Shown in pieces: positions 16,975-24,610 of a stretch of 64,000 nucleotides of DNA (the first letter of the stretch is position 1; every line of letters starts with the position of its first letter). The position numbers were made by a program, and so were the translations under genes. The notes beneath the pieces are model-generated. The model did not search any database. It was not told the DNA's origin and saw only the letters and a list, made by a program, of their open reading frames with translations. Source of the DNA: Halalkalibacillus halophilus DSM 18494 (GTDB lineage Bacteria; Bacillota; Bacilli; Bacillales; Alkalibacillaceae); the NCBI RefSeq assembly GCF_000423105.1, contig NZ_AUHI01000014.1, positions 1 through 64,000 of the forward strand, in the 5' to 3' direction.

Positions 16975-17682
16975 CTACTCCTGCTCAGGATTCCGCAAGT
17001 AATAGCCAACCCCTCTTCTTGTTACGATCCAGCTTGGATTACTTGGATTTTCCTCGATTTTTTCACGTAAACGACGGACGGTTACATCAACTGTACGTAC
17101 ATCGCCATAATAATCATAGCCCCATACCGTTTCTAATAAGTGCTCGCGCGTCATTACTTGTCCCATATGTCTTGCCAAGTATAAGAGCAACTCAAATTCA
17201 CGGTGCGTTAAATCAATCGGGTCCCCATTACGCGTAACGGAATAATTTTCACGATTAATTTCTAACCCACCGATTTTTAAGTTCGGAATATTGCTCGATG
17301 ATTGCTGCGGGTCATCTGAACCTTTACGGCGCAAATTCGCTTTTACACGCGCCACTAACTCGCGGTTGCTAAACGGCTTAGTCACATAATCATCGGCACC
17401 TAACTCTAGTCCTAATACTTTATCAATCTCAGAATCCTTAGCTGTTAGCATAATAATCGGCATCTGATAATCTTTACGAATTTCACGACATACTTCCATA
17501 CCATCTTTCTCCGGAAGCATAATATCTAAAAGAATTAAGTCTGGCTCTTCTTGTTTCGCTAAATCTATGGCTTCATTTCCATCATATCCACACACCACAC
17601 GGTAGCCTTCTTTTTCCAGATTAAACTGCAAAATATCCGCGATTGGCTTTTCATCTTCTACAACTAATACAGTATATTTCAT
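16975..17682 (-). CDS. walR: Essential response regulator WalR (YycF)
   Basis: WalR is an OmpR-family regulator of cell-wall turnover genes. The receiver domain has the acidic pair E9/D10 and phosphorylation site D53 (LLDIML), and a winged helix follows (WGYDYYGDVRTVDVTVRRLR). I choose the ATG at 17682 because GAGGATGGTG precedes it and it gives 235 residues, the family length; the frame is open 6 codons upstream without a binding site. It is the first gene of walRKHIJ. A 20-bp-period array lies 180-330 bases upstream. Confidence 0.97.
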   Translation of the reverse strand: MKYTVLVVEDEKPIADILQFNLEKEGYRVVCGYDGNEAIDLAKQEEPDLILLDIMLPEKDGMEVCREIRKDYQMPIIMLTAKDSEIDKVLGLELGADDYVTKPFSNRELVARVKANLRRKGSDDPQQSSSNIPNLKIGGLEINRENYSVTRNGDPIDLTHREFELLLYLARHMGQVMTREHLLETVWGYDYYGDVRTVDVTVRRLREKIEENPSNPSWIVTRRGVGYYLRNPEQE

Positions 17683-17862
17683 CAAATACACCATCCTCAT
17701 TTCATGTTCTTATAGTTTCCATTCTATCGTAAATAGAGCAAAATGTCTTATTTAAGAATACTATTCCCTTCCATTCCCTAATTCGGAGAAAATCATGTGT
17801 AGTTGAGTGTTTTTGTGAGGCGATTGGTGGCGGAAGGTTCATAGGATACGAAGTGATTTTAT

Positions 17863-18013
17863 TTATCCAGAAAAGTAAGGCTTTATCCACGAAAGCCGCT
17901 TCATATCCAGAAGGTTTTTAATATATCCAGAAAAGCGGCGAGGATATCCAGAATTGTTGCGTATATATTCAGAAAAGCGAACCTTTATCCACAAAAGTCA
18001 CTCTATATCCAGA
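17863..18013 (+). repeat. Array A: eight units, 20-bp period, DnaA-box-like core
   Basis: Eight units with core TWTATCCAGAAAAG start at 17863, 17883, 17903, 17922, 17943, 17963, 17985 and 18004, so spacing is 19-22 bp, about two DNA turns. Only the first 10-13 bases of each unit are conserved. Two units contain TTATCCAC, and the one at 17985 is a perfect DnaA box. The array fills the space between the terminator of the M23 peptidase gene and the walR leader. It lacks the identical repeats and unique spacers of a CRISPR. Confidence 0.85.
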
Positions 18014-18029
18014 AACCTCTCTTCGTGTA

Positions 18030-18069
18030 TAAAAAAATCTCTAGCAATAACATAATTATCGCTAGAGAT
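18030..18069 (-). terminator. Terminator of the M23 peptidase gene
   Basis: The stem TCTCTAGC/GCTAGAGA is followed by TTTTTTT reading leftwards, directly after the stop codon. Confidence 0.9.
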
Positions 18070-18077
18070 GCTTGGTC

Positions 18078-19679
18078 TTATCGTACATAATTCGTTGGAT
18101 TAACTAACGAACCGTTTTTGTATAATTCAAAGTGTAAGTGAATGCCTGTCGAATGACCAGTCGATCCCATTACTCCGATTTTTTCCCCTTTTTGAACCGT
18201 GTCCCCTGGGCTTACGTTCAAGGAAGACATATGTGCATAAACAGAGCGGTAACCGTTGTTATGGTTAATGACAATTTTGTTGCCGTACCCGCCGCTATTA
18301 TAACCTGCTGATGTAACGGTACCGTTGTCCGCAGCTAAAATCGCACGGTCACTCGGTCCTGCAATATCGATTCCTTTATGATAAGACCCCCAGCGCGGCC
18401 CTTGATGACTAGAAATATATCCGCCAACTGCTGGCCATGCGAACGATCCAGTTCCAATATGCGAGCGTTCTTTCGTTCCTTCTTCGATGATGTGATCTTT
18501 CGGTTCTTCTACCACATCTTCATCGACTTTTTCTTCATCGATGACTTTATTGTTTTTTGTCGTCACCTTGTATGTAACAACTTTCTTCCCTTTCGAACCT
18601 TCTTGCTTCACGCGGCTTTCGCCTTTATATAAATCCTTCGTTTTCTCCGTTACTTCCTCGTAGTCTAACGTTTCTTCTTCCGTTTTTTCTTCTGTGAAAG
18701 AAACATCTACAAACGAAGAGAACTCCGATACATTTACTTCTTTACCTGCTTGAATGATTTCTTGGTCATCCAACTCGGGATTCAACTCTAGTAATTCATC
18801 AGTTGATAAATCAAATTCTTTCGCTACTTGTTCAATCTCTTCATCCGTATCTATCTTTTGAGGTTCCTCACTTGGAGCCCCTCTTTCAATCATTTTCACT
18901 AACTGATTCGCTTCCATCAGTTGATTCGGTTCTACTGCAGTTTCTGTAAACGTGATTTCTTGTGAAAAACCAACATCCAATACAAGTGAACCATCATTTA
19001 ATTCCACTGATTCTTGCGTAAATGTTTGGCGATCCGGCTCATCTTCTGCTTGCTTTTCCGCCATGCTTTCATCAAAAACGTTTTGAGGTAGGAGGTCATG
19101 AAGGGTAATTTCACTTTCATCCATCTCTTCCGCTTCTGTCAAAAACTCAAATTGTTTATCCACGTTATCTGGTAAGTAGTTCCCGACTACTTTATTTAAA
19201 GCTTTGTTTGCCACATCAAGATCTTTTACATATCCTAATGCTTGATTGTTAACTTCTAATAAAACACCAGTCGCATGAAAGTTTAATTGTTCCTCTAAGT
19301 AGTCTTTCACTTCATCCGTGTCTTCACTTGGTGAGAAAACCACTTCTTGCACAAAGCTAACATCTTCTACTGGCTCTAAATCTACATCTTGATAGTTTTC
19401 TTCAGCTTGTTCGCCTTGTTGATCAATAAAGTCCTCAATCTCTTCTTTATCTGTCACTGTTCCTATATTTTCTCCATCCACATATACGTGATAGACATCT
19501 ACTAAATCTTCATTCTGTGAATCTGCATACATTGTGCTAAACATAAGTGTGGAACCTAGTACGGTTGTCAGTGCTATCTTTTTAGTCAACGAATCTGTTG
19601 TGTGACGCACACTTGTTTTAGCACCTTTTATAACTTTTTGAAATAAGTTATCCAAGGCCGTTTCCCCCAATTTGTTCAT
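18078..19679 (-). CDS. LysM-G5-M23 cell-wall endopeptidase
   Basis: This 533-residue exported enzyme is predicted to cut peptide cross-links in peptidoglycan. A long basic N-terminus precedes a hydrophobic segment (about residues 33-49). An acidic region with BclA/YabE-like repeats, a LysM-like module (around 285-325), a G5-like domain (around 335-415) and a C-terminal M23 domain follow. The zinc ligands are HKGID and HLHFE, with the intervening HMSS. The gene lies upstream of walR, and two one-mismatch WalR-box candidates sit in its promoter, so it is a likely WalRK target. It has its own terminator. Confidence 0.88.
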   Translation of the reverse strand: MNKLGETALDNLFQKVIKGAKTSVRHTTDSLTKKIALTTVLGSTLMFSTMYADSQNEDLVDVYHVYVDGENIGTVTDKEEIEDFIDQQGEQAEENYQDVDLEPVEDVSFVQEVVFSPSEDTDEVKDYLEEQLNFHATGVLLEVNNQALGYVKDLDVANKALNKVVGNYLPDNVDKQFEFLTEAEEMDESEITLHDLLPQNVFDESMAEKQAEDEPDRQTFTQESVELNDGSLVLDVGFSQEITFTETAVEPNQLMEANQLVKMIERGAPSEEPQKIDTDEEIEQVAKEFDLSTDELLELNPELDDQEIIQAGKEVNVSEFSSFVDVSFTEEKTEEETLDYEEVTEKTKDLYKGESRVKQEGSKGKKVVTYKVTTKNNKVIDEEKVDEDVVEEPKDHIIEEGTKERSHIGTGSFAWPAVGGYISSHQGPRWGSYHKGIDIAGPSDRAILAADNGTVTSAGYNSGGYGNKIVINHNNGYRSVYAHMSSLNVSPGDTVQKGEKIGVMGSTGHSTGIHLHFELYKNGSLVNPTNYVR

Positions 19680-19779
19680 AAAAGTTGATTTGTGTATACT
19701 TTCTCTTTTATCTCTCTATTTTTCTACACTTTAACAATCTACCATATTGAATTCAGGGAAATAAAGCATATTTTAAAAA

Positions 19780-19842
19780 TGTAATCAACTTGTATCATAA
19801 ATAGGGATTAACTGGTAAGTTTGTATGTAAAACCGCTATAAA
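19780..19842 (+). promoter_or_regulatory. Candidate WalR boxes upstream of the M23 peptidase gene
   Basis: TGTAAT-N5-TGTATC (19780-19796) and TGTAAA-N5-TATAAA (19826-19842) each match the WalR consensus TGTWAH-N5-TGTWAH at all but one position. They lie 100-165 bases upstream of the start codon. A palindrome TGTAAAATTACACA follows at 19845-19858. Binding is inferred. The rest of the 19680-20022 gap is AT-rich with no gene. Confidence 0.35.
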
Positions 19843-20022
19843 AGTGTAAAATTACACATTATAATGTGGTTTGTTCAGAATAGTTTAAGCAGTTGTTACG
19901 CCCTTGTAATAATCCTTCCATGTCTTGGCATGAAAGCGTTTTAAGTATATCAATGTTCGACAATTTTTCCTATAAATCAGGGTGATTCGATTTTATGTTC
20001 TACGGATAGTAGAAATAAAGAT

Positions 20023-20523
20023 TTATTCGCTTGCATGAATCATCTGTCTAAAATAGTCGAGTGTTGGCAAAAGTTGATTTTCACTGTGTAATCGCTCGAT
20101 CTCCTCTGTTGTCATCCACTTCACATCCACCACTTCATCGTGTTGGAGAGTCAGTTCATTTATTTCTGCCTCCGCTTCAAACAACCATACATCATAAAAG
20201 CTTTGATGCTGCTTACGAAGAACAGACTGCATTAGCTCCCCGTGAGCCGAATTCAAAGTAAGACCTAGCTCCTCTTTCACTTCTCGAATCGCACCCGTTA
20301 AACTATCTTCCCCAATTGTTACAGACCCACCAGTCGCTTCCCATTTAAAAGGCTCTGGTTTATCTGGATGACGCTTGGACATCAGGAATTCACCTTGGGC
20401 ATTCTTGATCCAAACACGCACCACTAAGTGATAACGGTGTTCCGGAATTGGTTCTCCGCGCTTATGGACTTCCCCTGTATCCTCACGATTTTCATCTAAT
20501 AGATTCCAATACTCTTCTTCCAC
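20023..20523 (-). CDS. NUDIX hydrolase
   Basis: The 166-residue protein carries a full Nudix box GX5EX7REVXEEXGL at residues 66-88 (G66, E72, R80, E81, E84, E85, G87). Such enzymes hydrolyse nucleoside diphosphates linked to another group. The N-terminal EEYWNLLDENRE and RYHLVVRVWI resemble the isopentenyl-diphosphate isomerase-like or YfcD group, but the substrate cannot be read from sequence. The gene stands alone downstream of two tRNA genes. Confidence 0.88.
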   Translation of the reverse strand: MEEEYWNLLDENREDTGEVHKRGEPIPEHRYHLVVRVWIKNAQGEFLMSKRHPDKPEPFKWEATGGSVTIGEDSLTGAIREVKEELGLTLNSAHGELMQSVLRKQHQSFYDVWLFEAEAEINELTLQHDEVVDVKWMTTEEIERLHSENQLLPTLDYFRQMIHASE

Positions 20524-20584
20524 AACGATTCACCCTTTTTAAGCAAAATAAAAACACAGCTTTCTCTCTGCTGTGTTGAAAAAA

Positions 20585-20660
<76 letters not shown>

Positions 20661-20683
20661 ATACTATGTAATTATAATAAAAA

Positions 20684-20760
20684 TGGCGGTCCGGACGGGA
20701 CTCGAACCCGCGACCTCCTGCGTGACAGGCAGGCATTCTAACCAACTGAACTACCGGACC
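20684..20760 (-). tRNA. tRNA-Asp (GTC)
   Basis: The 77-nt cloverleaf has acceptor arm GGTCCGG/CCGGACC, anticodon loop CTGTCAC (GTC), T loop GGTTCGAGTCC and an encoded CCA end. It is 23 bases upstream of tRNA-Phe and is probably cotranscribed with it. Confidence 0.98.
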
Positions 20761-20902
20761 AAATGTATTATCGGACAGCGTTTATATTACCATAGTTTCA
20801 AAAGCTTTGACAAGTTAATTTTGAAAAAAGAGTGGGGGATGATGATTCCGGAAAAACATTAGAGGGGAATTATGATTTCCAGTTGTGGTGGTTCTGAATA
20901 GT

Positions 20903-21237
20903 GATTGGAATTTCTGACGGGCGATTGGCGTGTGCTAACGGGCGATTGAACTTCCTGACGAGCGATTGGCGTGCGCTGCTGACGGGCGATTGAGCTTCCT
21001 GACGACTGATTGGAACCTCTGAACACTGATTGGAGCCCGCTAACGACTGATTGGAACCTCTGAACACTGATTGGAGCCCGCTAACGACTGATTGGAACCT
21101 CTAAACACTGATTGGAACCTCTGAACACTGATTGGAACTCGCTAACGACTGATTGAAACCTCTGAACACTGATTGGAACTCGCTAACGACTGATTGAAAC
21201 CTCTGAACACTGATTGGAACGCACTAACAACTGATTG
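20903..21237. repeat. Array D: seventeen units, 20-21 bp period
   Basis: Seventeen copies of a unit centred on CTGATTGGAACC or CGATTGG occur, with GATTG at 20903, 20923, 20944, 20964, 20988, 21008, 21028, 21049, 21069, 21090, 21110, 21130, 21151, 21171, 21192, 21212 and 21233. Spacing alternates between 20 and 21 bp (once 24). Units alternate between two types (GAACACTGATTGG and AACGACTGATTGG) in the purA-proximal half, showing higher-order duplication. The array lies between the purA terminator and tRNA-Asp. Confidence 0.9.
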
Positions 21238-21249
21238 AACCCTCCACAA

Positions 21250-21284
21250 AAGTAAAACCCTCCTTCCACAATGAAAGGAGGGCC
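21250..21284 (-). terminator. purA terminator
   Basis: The stem CCCTCCTTTC/GGAAGGAGGG (with one internal mismatch) is followed by TTTTACTTTT reading leftwards, a few bases after the purA stop. Confidence 0.9.
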
Positions 21285-21290
21285 ACACTA

Positions 21291-22583
21291 CTATTTGTCT
21301 AACGGACTGTATCGTACAATTGTTTGATCTCGGTCTGGGCCGACGGAGAAGATTGCTACTGGTACGCCTGTTAGTGCTTCTATTCGTTTGACGTAATTTT
21401 GTGTTGTTTCTGGTAGGTCGTCAAACTGTGTGACCTGAGAAAGGTCTTCGTTCCAGCCTGGCATTGTTTCGTAGACTGGTTTGCATTTTGATAATTCTTT
21501 TAAACTAGCTGGATAGCCTTTGATGATTTCTCCGTCTAATTCATAGGCGGTACAGATTTTCAATTCTTCAATGCCTGTTAAGACATCGAGGGAGTTTAAT
21601 GAAATATCGGTCATCCCACTTGTGCGGCTTGCGTGATTCACCACGACTGCATCGAACCAGCCTACTCTGCGTGGGCGTCCTGTTGTTGTGCCGTATTCTT
21701 TTCCTACTTTACGGATTTGTTCGCCGATCTCATCGTCTAGTTCTGTCGGGAAAGGTCCGTCCCCAACACGAGTCGTATAGGCTTTAGAAACACCGACGAC
21801 ATAGTCAATTTTATTTGGACCGATTCCACTTCCTGTGGCAACGCCTGCTGCTGAAGTGCTTGAAGAAGTAACATATGGATATGTACCATGATCGACATCA
21901 AGCATCACACCTTGTGCCCCTTCAAATAGAATCTTTCGGTTGTTTTGCAGCGCTTCATCAAGAAGCATCGATGTGTCTGTAACGTATGGTGCAATCTTCT
22001 CGCCGTATGCTTTATATTGCTCATACACTTCATCGACATTGATTGGTGGCTGATTATATAACTTCTCTAGCCAAATATTTTTCTCTTCCACTTGTTCTTT
22101 AATTTTGTCATACAGCAACTCGTCATCTAAAAGGTCGGCAATTCTGATTCCACAGCGGTTAATTTTATCACTATAAGCTGGACCGATTCCTTTTTTCGTT
22201 GTGCCGATCTGTTTGTCTACGCCTTTTTGTTCTTCTTGTAGACGGTCTAGCTCAATATGATAAGGCATGATCACATGTGCGCGACTACTTATGCGTAAAT
22301 GCTCAAATGATACGTCATAGGATTCTAAGTATTTCATTTCCTTTAATAGTGCTTTCGGGTTAATCACCATTCCATTTCCAAGTACACACCATTTATCTTT
22401 ATTAAAAATTCCGGATGGGATCAAATGTAGGTGATAAGTGACATCGTTGAATTTAATCGTATGCCCCGCATTATCTCCACCTTGGAATCGTGCAATTACA
22501 TCTGCTTGCTTTGCTAAAAAATCAGTAATCTTACCTTTTCCTTCGTCGCCCCATTGGGTACCAACTACAATCGCTGTTGTCAT
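21291..22583 (-). CDS. purA: Adenylosuccinate synthetase
   Basis: PurA joins IMP and aspartate with GTP to form adenylosuccinate, the first committed step to AMP. The 430-residue protein begins with the family signature QWGDEGKGKITD (P-loop, residues 10-21), and has the catalytic GDNAGHT, the IMP-binding GTTKKGIGPAYSDK and a late RVGWFD. The start ATG follows AGGAGGTCC. It is monocistronic, as in B. subtilis, with its own terminator. Confidence 0.98.
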   Translation of the reverse strand: MTTAIVVGTQWGDEGKGKITDFLAKQADVIARFQGGDNAGHTIKFNDVTYHLHLIPSGIFNKDKWCVLGNGMVINPKALLKEMKYLESYDVSFEHLRISSRAHVIMPYHIELDRLQEEQKGVDKQIGTTKKGIGPAYSDKINRCGIRIADLLDDELLYDKIKEQVEEKNIWLEKLYNQPPINVDEVYEQYKAYGEKIAPYVTDTSMLLDEALQNNRKILFEGAQGVMLDVDHGTYPYVTSSSTSAAGVATGSGIGPNKIDYVVGVSKAYTTRVGDGPFPTELDDEIGEQIRKVGKEYGTTTGRPRRVGWFDAVVVNHASRTSGMTDISLNSLDVLTGIEELKICTAYELDGEIIKGYPASLKELSKCKPVYETMPGWNEDLSQVTQFDDLPETTQNYVKRIEALTGVPVAIFSVGPDRDQTIVRYSPLDK

Positions 22584-22722
22584 GGTTGGACCTCCTTAAT
22601 ATTAAGAAAATAATCAATTACGAACTAATATTACCAATATCATCACGAATAATCAATGTTAAATACGAATTTTATTAATGACTTCTAAATTAACGTCCGT
22701 GTTTTACCACAATCTCCACCCA

Positions 22723-22757
22723 CAAAAAACCACCCACATCAGATTGATATAGGTGGC
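22723..22757 (-). terminator. Terminator after the dnaB helicase gene
   Basis: The arms GCCACC and GGGTGG with an extended imperfect inner stem are followed by TTTTTTG, reading leftwards, a few bases beyond the stop codon. Confidence 0.8.
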
Positions 22758-22761
22758 TCTC

Positions 22762-24126
22762 TTAAGCTGGTGGTACATCCGAGTCTTGGTAACGCCGATC
22801 GAGGTCAACGAACTTGTTATACTCTTTTACAAAGGCAAGCTCTACTGTACCAATTGGACCGTTACGTTGTTTCGCCAAGATAATCTCAATGATATTTTCT
22901 TTTTCTGATTCCTCATCATAATAATCATCACGATATAAGAAACCTACAATATCCGCATCCTGCTCAATACTTCCTGACTCACGTAAATCAGACATCATTG
23001 GACGCTTGTCCTGACGTTGCTCTACACCACGTGAAAGCTGAGATAATGCAATCACTGGTACTTCTAATTCACGAGCTAAAGCCTTCAAGGAACGGGAGAT
23101 TTCAGATACTTCTTGTTGACGATTCTCTCTACTATTCGCGCTACCTTGGATCAACTGTAAGTAATCGATCAAGATCATGCCTAACCCTTGTTCCTGCTTT
23201 AAACGACGGCATTTGGAACGAATCTCATTAACCTTCACACCTGGTGTGTCATCAATAAACACTCCCGCATTCGATAGACTACCCATTGCCATCGTCAGCC
23301 GGCCCCAGTCTTCCTCTTCCAAATTACCATTACGAAGGCGGTTGGCATCAATATTTCCTTCCGCACACAACATACGACTAACGAGCTGTTCCGCACCCAT
23401 CTCTAAACTAAAAATCGCAACGTTTTCATCCGAATGGATAGCAACGTTTTGAGCAATGTTTAAAGCAAATGCCGTCTTACCAACAGATGGACGAGCGGCA
23501 ACGATTATTAGGTCATTTCGTTGAAAACCAGAAGTAAGCTTGTCTAAGTCTCGAAACCCACTCGCAATCCCTGTAATCCCTTCACTTTGGTGGTGCAAGT
23601 GCTCAATATTATCATAGACATTAATCAAGACATCTTTAATATTTCGAAATTTACCAGACGTCTTATCTTGAGAAATATCAAGAATGGTTTTCTCCGCATG
23701 GTCTAATACATCTGTTACTTCTTCATCTTCTTCATATGTTTTCGAAACAATATTCGTAGCAGCCGATATGATATTTCGAAGTGTCGCTTTTTCTTCAACG
23801 ATTTTCGCGTAATACTGAATGTTCGCAGCAGTTGGAACAGCATTAGCTATATCGGATAGATAAGATACCCCACCAACATCATCCAGAATCTCCGCATTGG
23901 TTAGCGCAGTCGTCACTGTCACTAAATCAATCGGATCTCCTTTATCTGTTAAGCGGATCATTTGTTCAAAGATTCGTTTGTGGCTGATCCGGTAAAAGTC
24001 TTCCGCTTCTAATATTTCCGTTGCAGTAATAATCGCTTCAGGCTCTAAAAAGACCGCTCCTAATACAGCTTGTTCCGCTTCTATATTATGCGGTGGGACT
24101 CTATCTTGTGTATACTGTTCTGCCAC
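22762..24126 (-). CDS. dnaB: Replicative DNA helicase (DnaB-type; DnaC in B. subtilis naming)
   Basis: This hexameric helicase unwinds DNA at the replication fork. The 454-residue protein has the N-terminal primase-interacting domain (starting near VPPHNIEAEQAVLGA) and a RecA-like C-terminal domain with Walker A ARPSVGKTAF (near residue 215), Walker B LILIDYLQLI and QLSRGVEQR. No intein is present. It is 37 bases after rplI, and this rplI-dnaB-purA order is conserved. Confidence 0.97.
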   Translation of the reverse strand: MAEQYTQDRVPPHNIEAEQAVLGAVFLEPEAIITATEILEAEDFYRISHKRIFEQMIRLTDKGDPIDLVTVTTALTNAEILDDVGGVSYLSDIANAVPTAANIQYYAKIVEEKATLRNIISAATNIVSKTYEEDEEVTDVLDHAEKTILDISQDKTSGKFRNIKDVLINVYDNIEHLHHQSEGITGIASGFRDLDKLTSGFQRNDLIIVAARPSVGKTAFALNIAQNVAIHSDENVAIFSLEMGAEQLVSRMLCAEGNIDANRLRNGNLEEEDWGRLTMAMGSLSNAGVFIDDTPGVKVNEIRSKCRRLKQEQGLGMILIDYLQLIQGSANSRENRQQEVSEISRSLKALARELEVPVIALSQLSRGVEQRQDKRPMMSDLRESGSIEQDADIVGFLYRDDYYDEESEKENIIEIILAKQRNGPIGTVELAFVKEYNKFVDLDRRYQDSDVPPA

Positions 24127-24163
24127 ATCGTTTCCCCCTTTTACTTCCGCTCAGCTGCAACGA

Positions 24164-24610
24164 TTACTTTTCTTTGACGTGCACACGTATGGTTGCCGTT
24201 ACATCTGGGTGAATCTTGATTGGAACATTTGAAAAACCTAAGTTCCTAATTGGATCATCTAACTCTATCTTCCGTTTATCTACTTTAATGTCATGCGTTT
24301 TCTTTAGTTCATCAGCAATCTGTTTACTCGTAACAGAACCGAATAATCTTCCTGAGTCCCCAGATTTCGCCGTTAACTCCACCGTTAATTCTTCCATTAC
24401 AGCTTTTAAGTTTTTCGCTTGCTCTAATTCTTCTTGTTCCGCTTCTTCTTTTTTCTTTTGTTGGCCTTCTAACTGCCTTAAATTACCCTTTGTAGCTTCC
24501 TTTGCAAGGTTATGCTTAAATAAGTAATTTCTAGCATAGCCTTCTGGAACATCCTTGACCTCGCCTTTGTTTCCTTTACCTTTTACATCTTTTAGAAAAA
24601 TTACTTGCAT
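24164..24610 (-). CDS. rplI: 50S ribosomal protein L9
   Basis: L9 is an elongated 23S rRNA-binding protein of the L1-stalk region. The 148-residue product begins MQVIFLKDVKGKGNKGEVK, the family signature, and ends with a compact C-terminal domain (about residues 80-148) after a long charged helix. The start overlaps the gdpP stop by 1 base. Confidence 0.98.
   Translation of the reverse strand: MQVIFLKDVKGKGNKGEVKDVPEGYARNYLFKHNLAKEATKGNLRQLEGQQKKKEEAEQEELEQAKNLKAVMEELTVELTAKSGDSGRLFGSVTSKQIADELKKTHDIKVDKRKIELDDPIRNLGFSNVPIKIHPDVTATIRVHVKEK

Noticed and set aside
17702..17890. 62-codon leftward frame upstream of walR
   Set aside because: It covers part of array A and the walR leader, lacks a ribosome binding site and has no recognisable sequence.
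17863..18013. CRISPR array
   Set aside because: Units are about 20 bp in total with degenerate cores and no unique 30-bp spacers, and no cas genes are present. The same applies to the other three arrays.
20870..21067. 65-codon leftward frame across array D
   Set aside because: It is a translation of the 20-21 bp repeats, with no ribosome binding site and no family; the period is not a steady multiple of 3.
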